A model generated the notes under the pieces. That model ran no database searches, had not been told where the DNA came from, and was given only the letters and a program-made list of their open reading frames with translations. Shown in pieces: positions 19,501-26,566 of a stretch of 64,000 nucleotides of DNA; within the stretch, counting starts at the first letter, position 1, and the number at the start of each line of letters is the position of its first letter. The DNA is taken from contig CAJOLW010000020.1 of NCBI GenBank assembly GCA_905235525.1, forward strand, positions 1 to 64,000, written 5' to 3'. Position numbers and translations under genes: made by a program. Origin of the DNA: an uncultured Bacteroidaceae bacterium. Its GTDB lineage: Bacteria; Bacteroidota; Bacteroidia; Bacteroidales; Bacteroidaceae.

Positions 19501-19630
19501 CCGCTACTCCAATCAGGGGTTCTGAATCAGTATCAGCAATCACCTGACCTTGAATTATACGACCTTGTCCAAATGCCTGTGACACAGCCATCAAACATGC
19601 CGTAACCAAAACAAAAAACTTTGTTCTCAT
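16514..19630 (-). CDS. SusC-family TonB-dependent outer membrane transporter
   Basis: The 1038-residue transporter begins with a signal peptide (MRTKFFVLVTACLMAVSQAFG). A carboxypeptidase-regulatory-like domain (about 24-105) follows, then a TonB box region with VVVVGYGVQKKSDLTGAV, a plug domain (about 115-230, LLIVDGLKVDNIS, SIEVLKDAASAAIYGAQAGNG) and a 22-strand barrel ending in VFGVNVTF. It imports a ligand captured by the SusD partner, using TonB energy. There is no STN domain, so it does not itself signal to an anti-sigma factor. The mRNA leader is unusually long (about 440 nt) and holds a stable hairpin. Confidence 0.96.
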   Translation of the reverse strand: MRTKFFVLVTACLMAVSQAFGQGRIIQGQVIADTDSEPLIGVAVLEKGTSNGVVTDINGRFSLQTKGDNPVLQFSYVGFITQQLKVNNRNNFTIHLEEDVKALSDVVVVGYGVQKKSDLTGAVASVKGDEIKNLSTTDAAAALQGKASGVQIINSGSPGAEAEIRVRGYSSNSGDISPLLIVDGLKVDNISYLDPTLIESIEVLKDAASAAIYGAQAGNGVVLITTKSGSNNGGKVSVSYGLKAASQSLGKKAELFDAPEYIAYHKYLGDLTDEELESKGYKGTNTDWYDEVFGNSWSVQQNLTVSGGNEKGHFLAALGLVNNNGMVRGDKDTYKRFTAQVNADYKFYKWLSVTSNTSVEKWSRKSVGNGYQSFLNSVVSIDPLTAPYVYSKDDMGLNMKNRWDDPTLANHGNIMTPPDYTDENPVWYGTSKFIEDATGNPLAMRDRQNARNSGINVRGNLAANITPWDFLTYTSRLGYRITHGNSHDFSTPFWLSSMAYGDRYSISASTNAGLYYQWENFVNFNKSFGKHDLGAMVGMSFTKNHRDNTSTSSSDTQQILEGDAASNYQYIDFLSANGKSHLSANNQPTDLTELSYFGRLSYAYDSRYYFQANFRRDAFDSSKLSKDKRWGTFPSFSAGWAISNEKFFKDAVNENTISFLKMRASWGRNGNVNILNGYRYSSTVSIGGYYNFGDNATTAAAPSGFANPDLTWETSEQVDLGLDARFLNNRLVFGFDWYRKITKDLLINISPYPELGFSSATVNSGKVLNTGFEFEIGWRDNIGDLKYGISTNFSTLRNRVKSVNSILPRITETGISGFNNKLQPTFEAGHSIWYFRGFKYAGVDKETGKPQYFDKDGNITGSPTDEDKQDLGCAIPKFTYGITLNLEYKGFDLTIFGTGAAGNKIYNLMVSADRPRVNGIDTYWKDSWKQPGDNAKYPDMKAVATDWTFFSSDAAIFNGSYFKFKQIQLGYTLPAKLTKKALMNQVRFSISLDDFFTITSYPGADPETSSLNSGASRGFDNGNYPTSKKVVFGVNVTF

Positions 19631-20077
19631 AAAAGTAAGTTTTTTAGGTTAGTTAATAAATAATTTGTAATTAATAAAAAGTGTAACTTTAGTTTATGTT
19701 AGATTAATGTATCATGAGTCATCTTCTGAGATATATTCTTTGTGGCAACATGAATGAGGTGGCATCCATCAAAAGAGCACATCATCTCCGCAATGTCAGG
19801 AACACTCACATAAACAACAGGGCATCCCTGCTGCAACAGTTGAAAAAACTGTCACAGCAGGGATGCCCTGCCTGTTTCCACATGTCTATTTTTTCTGTCT
19901 GTCCTACAAAATTACCCCCCCCAATTACAAATGGCGAATTGTTCAGAAACAATTGAATGTATCCGAACAAATAATTTGCCAAAAGAGAAATTCTCACCAT
20001 AGGAAACGGTAAAGTTTAGAATATTTTCAAAAATTTAGGCCCAAATCTCTCAAAAAGATTAAATAAGATTGATGCGG
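19631..20077 (-). promoter_or_regulatory. Long 5' leader of susC
   Basis: From the promoter at 20078-20108 to the susC ATG is about 440 nt without a convincing gene. It contains a 22-bp-stem hairpin (19818-19870), an imperfect inverted repeat GTTC...GAAC (around 19940-19968) and a C-rich tract near 19913-19922. I recognise no known riboswitch. The length suggests control after initiation, by an antisense RNA, a small RNA or leader folding, but this is inference. Confidence 0.55.
19818..19870. repeat. Stable hairpin in the susC leader
   Basis: CAGGGCATCCCTGCTG (19818-19833) pairs perfectly with CAGCAGGGATGCCCTG (19855-19870). Inside, ACAGTT pairs with AACTGT around a GAAAA loop. The tail is not T-rich on the minus strand, so it is not a standard terminator of the susC mRNA. 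Confidence 0.85.
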
Positions 20078-20108
20078 CAAAGATACAAACTTTCTTTTCT
20101 ACAACAAA
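20078..20108 (-). promoter_or_regulatory. Promoter of susCD
   Basis: Minus strand -33 TTTG at 20105-20108, a 19-bp spacer, -7 TATCTTTG at 20078-20085. It is a strong match to the Bacteroidetes consensus. Confidence 0.7.
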
Positions 20109-20357
20109 AAAAATGTTAATATTTTTTACAAAAAAATACATTTCAGCTGAAAATCCCCCATTTTTTAGCATCTGTTACCTTTTCACCACTCACGGTCAAC
20201 TATACATTCATTCCTTTGACGAGAAAAAGATGAACGGAGTTCCTTCGAAATAAACCGCAATAGACAGAACCGATGTCAGAAGGAGCATTCTTTCATCTCA
20301 GCACTATGTCATTCATCATTTTTATATTAATGTGTCGCCTTTTTCCCAAATATTCAC

Positions 20358-20365
20358 TATCTTTG
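20358..20365 (+). promoter_or_regulatory. -7 box of the HD-domain gene
   Basis: TATCTTTG followed by CACC, 27 bp before the ATG at 20393. This decides the start of the next gene. Confidence 0.55.
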
Positions 20366-20392
20366 CACCTGAAACAATATTTTACTATCGAC

Positions 20393-21256
20393 ATGAATAA
20401 AGAATTTATCGTTTTGAGTCGCCAAGATGCTGTGGCACGCAATAATTCTCCATACGTCAACTTAAAGATAGCGAACAACGAGGAAATAGAGACGATCTGT
20501 GTGTTTGACGTGCCCAAGACAAGTGGCCCCAAAGTGGGACAGTTGGTGCGTTTTCTCACAATCCGTGACAACCAAGGTAAGAAGTCGGCAACGAACATGG
20601 ACATGATTGCAGGGACGTTTCCAACGGAGGAGCATCCATTGTATCATCTGGTGCCCCGTCCTGTGAAACGCGAGGTATGGGATGCCACCATCGAAACACT
20701 CATAGGCTTTTGCAAGGATAAAGTGCTCATTGACTTCATCCGAAAGCAGGCTGACGAACTTTTCCCGAAGTACAGCAAGTATCCTGCTGCCACAAGTGTA
20801 CATCATGCTTTCCCTGGTGGACTGCTGAACCACACATGGCAGATGCTGCATCTTCTTGAGGGTATCTATCCCGTGTATCCTTATCCAGAAGACATCAAGG
20901 TAGAGCGTATCATCATAGGTATTCTATTCCACGACTGGGGCAAACTGTGCGAGTATAATGTAGAAGGAGAAAAGTTGGAGAACGGATTTCTGTTGGGACA
21001 CATCTACATGTCAGCTAATTATCTGAACAACTTGTTGCGTGAGTTAGATATTGACAAGCGCGAAATCAATTTCATCGTTCACTGTGTCTTGGCCCATCAT
21101 GGACAACTGGAGTTCGGGAGCCCTGTACTCCCCTGCATTCCTGAGGCGCAACTGCTCAATTACATTGATAACATTTCAGCCAAGGCTGATATATTCAGCA
21201 CCACGGGCAATATGGAGAAGGTTTTTGCACTGGGCACCAACGTGGTGAAGGGTTGA
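20393..21256 (+). CDS. YhaM-like HD-domain nuclease
   Basis: The 287-residue protein joins an N-terminal OB-like region (about 1-90, PYVNLKIANNEEIETICVFDVP) to an HD metal-dependent hydrolase domain. Visible metal ligands are in HHAFPGGLLNHTWQM, LFHDWGKL and HHG. This order is that of YhaM, a 3'-5' exoribonuclease of Gram-positive bacteria, and of related Bacteroidetes proteins annotated as HD-domain or CMP-binding proteins. It probably acts on RNA in the cytoplasm, but this is inferred from family. I chose ATG 20393 because of the -7 box at 20358. An upstream frame to 20273 would overlap the promoter. Confidence 0.8.
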   Translation: MNKEFIVLSRQDAVARNNSPYVNLKIANNEEIETICVFDVPKTSGPKVGQLVRFLTIRDNQGKKSATNMDMIAGTFPTEEHPLYHLVPRPVKREVWDATIETLIGFCKDKVLIDFIRKQADELFPKYSKYPAATSVHHAFPGGLLNHTWQMLHLLEGIYPVYPYPEDIKVERIIIGILFHDWGKLCEYNVEGEKLENGFLLGHIYMSANYLNNLLRELDIDKREINFIVHCVLAHHGQLEFGSPVLPCIPEAQLLNYIDNISAKADIFSTTGNMEKVFALGTNVVKG

Positions 21257-21304
21257 GAATCTGGGGGTAAAATTAAGGTCTATTGAATAAAAGAGTGAAG
21301 CACG

Positions 21305-22159
21305 ATGCAGTTTCCTATTGAGAGTTTGAATCTGCGGATGCTGAACGTGGGGTTGGCACACCACGACGGTGACTGGAACTGGCAAGGAGTGAGTTCACCC
21401 TTTACCAGAATTTATTATGTGACACAGGGGGAGGCTTGGTTGCATCTGGAAGAGCGAAGGGTAAGGCTTCGCCCCAATCATTTGTATATGATTCCGGCTC
21501 ACACGCCTCACTCGTATGAATGCAAGGGGGTGTTCGTACACTACTACCTACATGTGTATGAGGGGCTCAAGAATGAGACGAATGTGATTGAGATGTATGA
21601 ATTTCCAACAGAGGTGGAGGCAGAAGATGGTGACATGGAACTGATGGCAAGCATGTGCAGAAGGCACCCTGAGGCAAAACTGCCTGAGAGCGACCCGAAG
21701 TCGTATGACAACACCACTCAGTTCACTGACTACATGAGACGGTATCACGAAATGCCCCTTTGGCAGAAAATGGAACTGAGAGGCATGACGCTGACGCTGT
21801 TCTCACGATTCATGCATCATGCCAAGCCGCGCCTGTGGACGAGGAACGAACGGATGACCAGGGTGCTTGACCATGTGAACAAACATCTCTATGAAGATAT
21901 CAATGCAGAAGCATTGGCAGACGTGGCATGCGTAACCAAACCTTATCTAGCACGGCTTTTCAAACGAGAGTTTGGCTTTTCACCGCTTCAATACATCAAT
22001 CTGAAAAAGATGGAAAGGGCACAACTTCTGCTGCTCACTGAAGACCTCAGCGTGAAGGAGGTGGCATATAAGTTGGGATTCAGCGACATCTCCTACTTTA
22101 TCCGCCTTTTCAAAAGAATGACAGGAGCCACTCCACAGGCTTATCGGCGACACATATGA
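21305..22159 (+). CDS. AraC-family transcriptional regulator
   Basis: The 284-residue protein has a cupin-like sensor domain in the N-terminal half (YYVTQGEAWLHLEERRVRLRPNHLYMIPAHTPHSYEC, about residues 35-75). A C-terminal double helix-turn-helix follows (about 185-284, INAEALADVACVTKPYLARLFKREFGFSPLQYI and VKEVAYKLGFSDISYFIRLFKR). It lies 115 bp upstream of the L-galactose-type operon on the same strand, so it is the likely sugar-sensing regulator of that operon. The inducer might be L-galactose, L-fucose or a derivative. Confidence 0.9.
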   Translation: MQFPIESLNLRMLNVGLAHHDGDWNWQGVSSPFTRIYYVTQGEAWLHLEERRVRLRPNHLYMIPAHTPHSYECKGVFVHYYLHVYEGLKNETNVIEMYEFPTEVEAEDGDMELMASMCRRHPEAKLPESDPKSYDNTTQFTDYMRRYHEMPLWQKMELRGMTLTLFSRFMHHAKPRLWTRNERMTRVLDHVNKHLYEDINAEALADVACVTKPYLARLFKREFGFSPLQYINLKKMERAQLLLLTEDLSVKEVAYKLGFSDISYFIRLFKRMTGATPQAYRRHI

Positions 22160-22232
22160 AAGAGGCACAGAAAAGCCAAGTTTGTCCTATTTCTTTACCC
22201 ATATCGTCCAACGGCATGAAGGGATTTCTCCG

Positions 22233-22240
22233 TAATTTTG
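22233..22240 (+). promoter_or_regulatory. -7 box of the L-galactose-type operon
   Basis: TAATTTTG followed by C, 34 bp before the ATG at 22275. No clear -33 box is seen, as expected for a promoter needing an activator. Confidence 0.5.
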
Positions 22241-22274
22241 CATCAATATTGATAATCCAAAACCGAAAGAAATC

Positions 22275-23214
22275 ATGAGGTACAAAGAACTGGGAAAGAC
22301 GGGAATGAAGATTTCCCACTTATGCTTTGGCGCATCATCGCTGGGCAGTGTATTCCGTAGCACCAAGGAAGCGGAAAGCATAGAGGCTGTGGAGGTTGCC
22401 ATCGAAGGTGGCATCAATTTCATTGACGTAAGTCCCTATTATGGACACTACAAAGCAGAAACCGTATTAGGCATGGCTCTGTCCAAGAGAGAAGTATTAC
22501 CTGAGCACCAAAGTGGGGCGTTACGGCAAGGACGGTGTAAACACATGGGACTATTCTGCCAAGCGCGCCACCGAGAGTGTGCAGGAAAGCATGGAACGAT
22601 TGGGCATTGATTACATTGACTTAATCAATGTACACGACATTGAGTTTCAAGCCAACATGGAAGGTGGCTTGCAGAAGGTAGTGGATGAAACCCTGCCAGC
22701 ACTGGTGGAACTGAAGAAGAAAGGTTTGGTGGGTCATGTGGGCATCACTGACCTTCAACTGGAGAACTTAAAATGGGTAGTGGAGCACTCAGAAGAAGGC
22801 ACTGTGGAAAGCATCCTCAACTTCTGCCACTATTGCTTGAATGACGATAAATTGACCGACTTCATGGACTTCTTCGAGAGTCGAGGCATCGGTATCATCA
22901 ACGCATCGCCGCTGAGCATGGGGCTGCTGTCCCAGCGCGGTGTGCCCGACTGGCATCCTGCTCCCCAACCCTTGGTGGAGGCTTGCGCCAAGGCAGCCCA
23001 GCATTGTGCACAGAAAGGCTATCCCATCGAGAAACTCGCTATCCAATATTCGGTGAGCAATCCACGCATCGCGGGCACCCTGTTCTCATCAGCCAATCCC
23101 GATAACGTGAAGCGCAATATCCAATGGGCAAACGAAGAGCCTGATTGGGAACTCGTGAAAGAAGTACAAGACATTATTGGCGACCAAAAAAGAGTATCAT
23201 GGGCAAACTCCTGA
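22275..23214 (+). pseudogene. Aldo/keto reductase, L-galactose/L-fucose dehydrogenase type, frameshifted
   Basis: The first frame starts MRYKELGKTGMKISHLCFGASSLG and runs through GGINFIDVSPYYGHYKAETVLG (the AKR Asp and Tyr). At about 22488 it goes out of frame. The second frame continues with EKYYLSTKVGRYGKDGV and ends at 23214. Homologues I know of have a few more residues at the join (a KIPR-like stretch), so an 8-bp loss between short CCAAGA-like repeats would fit, though a single extra base also would. The intact enzyme would oxidise L-galactose or L-fucose to the 1,5-lactone. It is the first gene of an operon in the order of Bvu0219-Bvu0222 of Bacteroides vulgatus. Confidence 0.8.
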
Positions 23215-23270
23215 CAAGCCCACGCGCTCGGCGATTCTCTAAACTCTAACCCCTAAACTCTAAATTCATA
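23215..23270. repeat. Spacer with CTAAACT-type repeats
   Basis: The gap before the lactonase gene contains AGCCCACGC...GGCGATTCTCTAAACTCTAA followed by further CTAAACTCTAA units. A near copy (AGCCCACGC...GGCAATTCTCTAAACTCTAA) fills the gap before the permease gene at 24158-24188. Confidence 0.75.
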
Positions 23271-24155
23271 GTGACTATCATCGACGCACATACCCACCTG
23301 TGGAAGAAGCAAGACACATGGGTGGACGGAAAGAGAATCCTGTCGTTGAAGAACGGCAGGAGCATCTTCATGGACGAGGAGGTACAAATGATTCCCCCCT
23401 TCATGATTGACGGCGTGAACTCTGCTGAAGTGTTCCTTTCAAACATGAACTATGCACAAGTCGGTGCAGCCGTGGTGGTACAGGAACTCATCGATGGCAA
23501 TCAAAATTCTTATCTGACCGAGGTGCAACAGCAATATCCCGACCGCTTCTTCTGCATGGGCATGGCATGGACACTCGACGAAGCCCAAGTTGCACATGCA
23601 GCAGGACTGAAGGGCATCGCCTTTCCTGGACATCGCATGCAGCAGTCGCTCCTGACCCTAATGCCCATCTTCAAGTACATGGAAGAGAACAGCATGGTGC
23701 TCTCCATGTGCTTGGGCGATGACGAAAAACAGATTGATGAGATGAAGGAGGTGATACAAGAGTGTCCTCGTCTGAAAGTGGCGATCGGGCACTTCGGCAT
23801 GGTCACCACTCCTTCGTTCAGAAGTCAAGTGCTGCTGGCAAGAGAAGGAAAGAACGTAATGATTGAATCGGGTGGCATCACCTGGCTCTACAATGCTGAG
23901 TTCTACCCTTACCCTTCTGCCATCCGCAGCATCAAGCAGGCAGCCGACTGGGTCGGGATGGACAGACTGATGTGGGGCAGCGACTACCCCCGCACCATCA
24001 CCGCCATCACCTACAAGATGTCCTACGACTTCGTGTCGAAGTCTGCCGAATTGACGGACGAAGAAAAAGACCTCTTCCTTGGACAAAACGCCTTCCAATT
24101 CTACGGATTCAAGAACTTACCCGAATTACCCTACATTAAAAACATGTCAGAATAA
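23271..24155 (+). CDS. COG3618 amidohydrolase, probable L-galactono/L-fucono-1,5-lactonase
   Basis: The 294-residue protein is a TIM-barrel amidohydrolase with IDAHTHLW at the N-terminus (HxH metal ligands), VAIGHFGM (His) and LMWGSDYPRTI (the final metal/base Asp). This is the COG3618 pattern, whose members include sugar lactonases. Between a sugar dehydrogenase and a FucP-like permease it should hydrolyse the lactone made by the first enzyme. The start is GTG at 23271, which places the metal motif at residue 5, as is normal for the family. It acts in the cytoplasm. Confidence 0.82.
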   Translation: MTIIDAHTHLWKKQDTWVDGKRILSLKNGRSIFMDEEVQMIPPFMIDGVNSAEVFLSNMNYAQVGAAVVVQELIDGNQNSYLTEVQQQYPDRFFCMGMAWTLDEAQVAHAAGLKGIAFPGHRMQQSLLTLMPIFKYMEENSMVLSMCLGDDEKQIDEMKEVIQECPRLKVAIGHFGMVTTPSFRSQVLLAREGKNVMIESGGITWLYNAEFYPYPSAIRSIKQAADWVGMDRLMWGSDYPRTITAITYKMSYDFVSKSAELTDEEKDLFLGQNAFQFYGFKNLPELPYIKNMSE

Positions 24156-24204
24156 CCAGCCCACGCTAGGCAATTCTCTAAACTCTAAAACCAAAACCAT
24201 CATC

Positions 24205-25518
24205 ATGGAAAAAAAACCTTTAGTATCGAAGAAATACCTTTTCACCTTTATCCTCATCACGTCGTTGTTTGCCCTGTGGGGCTTTGCCAACGACATCACC
24301 AACCCGATGGTGGCAGCCTTCCAGACTGTGATGGAACTGTCGGCAGCCAAAGCATCATTGATACAGTTCGCTTTTTATGGCGGTTATGCCACAATGGCCA
24401 TTCCTGCTGCCCTGTTCATCCGTAAGTATTCTTACAAAAGTGGCATTCTCCTGGGTCTCGCACTCTATGCCATAGGTGCATTCCTTTTCATCCCTGCTGC
24501 CGAATGGCAAGAGTTCGGATTCTTCTGCGTCTCACTTTATATTTTAACTTTCGGATTGGCATTTTTGGAGACGACCGCCAACCCCTTTATCCTCTCTTTG
24601 GGTGACAAAGAAACTTCAACCCGTCGACTGAACTTGGCACAGGCATTCAACCCTGTAGGTTCATTAAGTGGTATGGCGGTAGCATCATTTATTGTACTAC
24701 CCCAGTTGTTGTCAGACAAACGCGACGCTGCAGGACAAATCATCTTTCCCCTCCTCTCCGAAGCAGAGAAGGCGGACATCCGTCTGCACGACTTGGCTGT
24801 CATCCGCAACCCTTACGTAGCCATTGGTTTGGTGGTGATGGCAGTGTTGGTCATCATTGCATTGACCAAAATGCCCAAGACCGAAAGCGAAGAGTTGAAG
24901 GCAGCAGGACAGACCCACACTCTCAAGGAAACCATGCACAATCTGTGGCATAACACCATCTACCGTGAAGGTGTGTTCGCCCAGGTTTGCTATGTGGCTG
25001 CACAAATCATGGTATGGACCTTCATCATTCATTATGCAGACCACTTGGGCATCAACAAGGCGACAGCACAAGTCTATAACATCGTGGCGATGTCTCTCAA
25101 CCTTTTGGGACGTTTCCTTGGCACCTACATCATGCGCTACGTGAACACCCGCAAACTGCTCACTATCTTCGGTGTAGGAGCATCACTCTGCACCCTCGGA
25201 GCCATCTGCATCGAAGGCATGGGAGGACTCTACAGCCTTGTATGCATCAGCCTCTTCATGTCCATCATGTTTCCCTCCATCTATGGCATTGCCTTGGAGA
25301 ATGTCGATACCAAAGACACACACCTTGGAGCAGCCTTCCTCGTCATGGCAATTGTAGGTGGTGCACTGATGCCCCCCCTCCAGGGAGTCATGATTGACCA
25401 AGGCACCATATGGGGCATGCCAGCAGTGAACATGTCATTCATTCTTCCATTAGCATGTTTCTTAATCATTATCGTGTATGGATACCGTGCATATATCAAA
25501 ATAGAAAACAGAAAATAA
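24205..25518 (+). CDS. FucP-type sugar:proton symporter (MFS)
   Basis: The 437-residue inner-membrane protein has 12 hydrophobic segments and the FucP-family opening (FILITSLFALWGFANDITNPMVAAFQ). LETTANPFILSLG and RRLNLAQAFNPVGSLSG follow, typical of L-fucose/galactose permeases. It probably imports the sugar oxidised by the neighbouring enzymes, L-fucose or the closely related L-galactose. I use ATG 24205 because the frame upstream overlaps the lactonase gene and adds a hydrophilic tail not seen in the family. It precedes the zinc dehydrogenase gene by 13 bp. Confidence 0.9.
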   Translation: MEKKPLVSKKYLFTFILITSLFALWGFANDITNPMVAAFQTVMELSAAKASLIQFAFYGGYATMAIPAALFIRKYSYKSGILLGLALYAIGAFLFIPAAEWQEFGFFCVSLYILTFGLAFLETTANPFILSLGDKETSTRRLNLAQAFNPVGSLSGMAVASFIVLPQLLSDKRDAAGQIIFPLLSEAEKADIRLHDLAVIRNPYVAIGLVVMAVLVIIALTKMPKTESEELKAAGQTHTLKETMHNLWHNTIYREGVFAQVCYVAAQIMVWTFIIHYADHLGINKATAQVYNIVAMSLNLLGRFLGTYIMRYVNTRKLLTIFGVGASLCTLGAICIEGMGGLYSLVCISLFMSIMFPSIYGIALENVDTKDTHLGAAFLVMAIVGGALMPPLQGVMIDQGTIWGMPAVNMSFILPLACFLIIIVYGYRAYIKIENRK

Positions 25519-25531
25519 GAAATAAAAAAAA

Positions 25532-26551
25532 ATGAAAGCCATTCAGATCACTCACTGTCAAGAATTAAATATCATTGACATGGAAAAGCCTGCTGCACCT
25601 AAAGCAGGAGAGGTTCTTTTGAAATTAGAATATGTCGGCTTCTGCGGTTCCGACTTGAACACCTTCATGGGCAGAAACACCATGGCACTTAATCCAGTTA
25701 TCCCTGGACATGAAATAGGTGCTGTCATCGAGGCCGTAGGCAGCGATGTGCCTGAAAACCTGAAACCAGGCATGGTTGTAACCTGCAACCCCTACACCAA
25801 CTGCAACCACTGCGCCTCCTGTCGCAACGGCAGAGTCAATGCCTGCCAGCACAACGAGACCCTCGGCGTACAGCGCAACGGAGCCATGAAGGAATACATC
25901 CTGATGCCTTGGGAGAAAATCATCCCAGCCGGCACACTCTCAGCCAAGACAAGCGCATTGATTGAACCCATGAGTGTAGGCTTCCATGCCGTGAGCCGTG
26001 CCCAAGTGACCGATGTCGATACCGTCATGGTCATCGGTTGCGGAATGGTGGGCATGGGTGCCATTGTACGCGCCGTGACCCGTGGTGCCACCGTGATTGC
26101 TGCCGACCTCGACGATGAGAAACTCGCCTTGGCAAAGCAGATGGGAGCAACCTACGCCATCAACACCAAGACAGAAGATGTACACCATCGCCTGGCAGAT
26201 ATCACAGGAGGCTTCGGTCCCGATGTCATCGTCGAAGCAGTAGGCAACCCTTTCACCTACCAGATGGCTGTCAATGAAGTGGCTTTCACTGGGCGTGTGG
26301 CTTGTATCGGTTACGCCAAAAGCGACGTGACTTTCCAGACCAAACTCTTCGTGCAGAAAGAACTCGACATTCGCGGCTCACGCAATGCCACCCCAGAAGA
26401 CTTCCGTGGCGTCATCCGTTATTTGGAAAGAGGGACAGCCCCTGTTGATGAACTCATCACTAAGGTCATACGCCCAGAAGAAGCATTGGAAACAATGCAG
26501 TGGTGGAGTGAAAATCCAGGTAAAGTGTTCAGAATACTTGTGAAGTTTTGA
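25532..26551 (+). CDS. Zinc-dependent sugar-acid dehydrogenase, probable L-galactonate 5-dehydrogenase type
   Basis: The 339-residue medium-chain dehydrogenase has the catalytic zinc Cys in GFCGSD (about residue 38), the GHE motif in PGHEIGAVIEAVG, and four structural-zinc cysteines in CNPYTNCNHCASCRNGRVNAC. Its Rossmann fold has VIGCGMVGMGA. It is related to RspB/LgnH-like enzymes. In Bacteroides vulgatus the gene in this position (Bvu0222) oxidises L-galactonate to D-tagaturonate, which would fit here. It is 13 bp after the permease gene and 15 bp before the next gene, so it is clearly within the operon. Confidence 0.82.
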   Translation: MKAIQITHCQELNIIDMEKPAAPKAGEVLLKLEYVGFCGSDLNTFMGRNTMALNPVIPGHEIGAVIEAVGSDVPENLKPGMVVTCNPYTNCNHCASCRNGRVNACQHNETLGVQRNGAMKEYILMPWEKIIPAGTLSAKTSALIEPMSVGFHAVSRAQVTDVDTVMVIGCGMVGMGAIVRAVTRGATVIAADLDDEKLALAKQMGATYAINTKTEDVHHRLADITGGFGPDVIVEAVGNPFTYQMAVNEVAFTGRVACIGYAKSDVTFQTKLFVQKELDIRGSRNATPEDFRGVIRYLERGTAPVDELITKVIRPEEALETMQWWSENPGKVFRILVKF

Positions 26552-26566
26552 CAATAAACAATAGCC

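Noticed and set aside
19806..20000. 64-aa minus-strand frame in the susC leader
   Set aside because: It is encoded largely by the hairpin, with Cys-rich low-plausibility sequence. A leader peptide cannot be excluded, but nothing supports it.
20113..20142. Possible weak copy of the xylan operator before susC (ATGTTAAT...ATACATT)
   Set aside because: The distance to the -7 box (27 bp) and the right half differ, and the region is very AT-rich.
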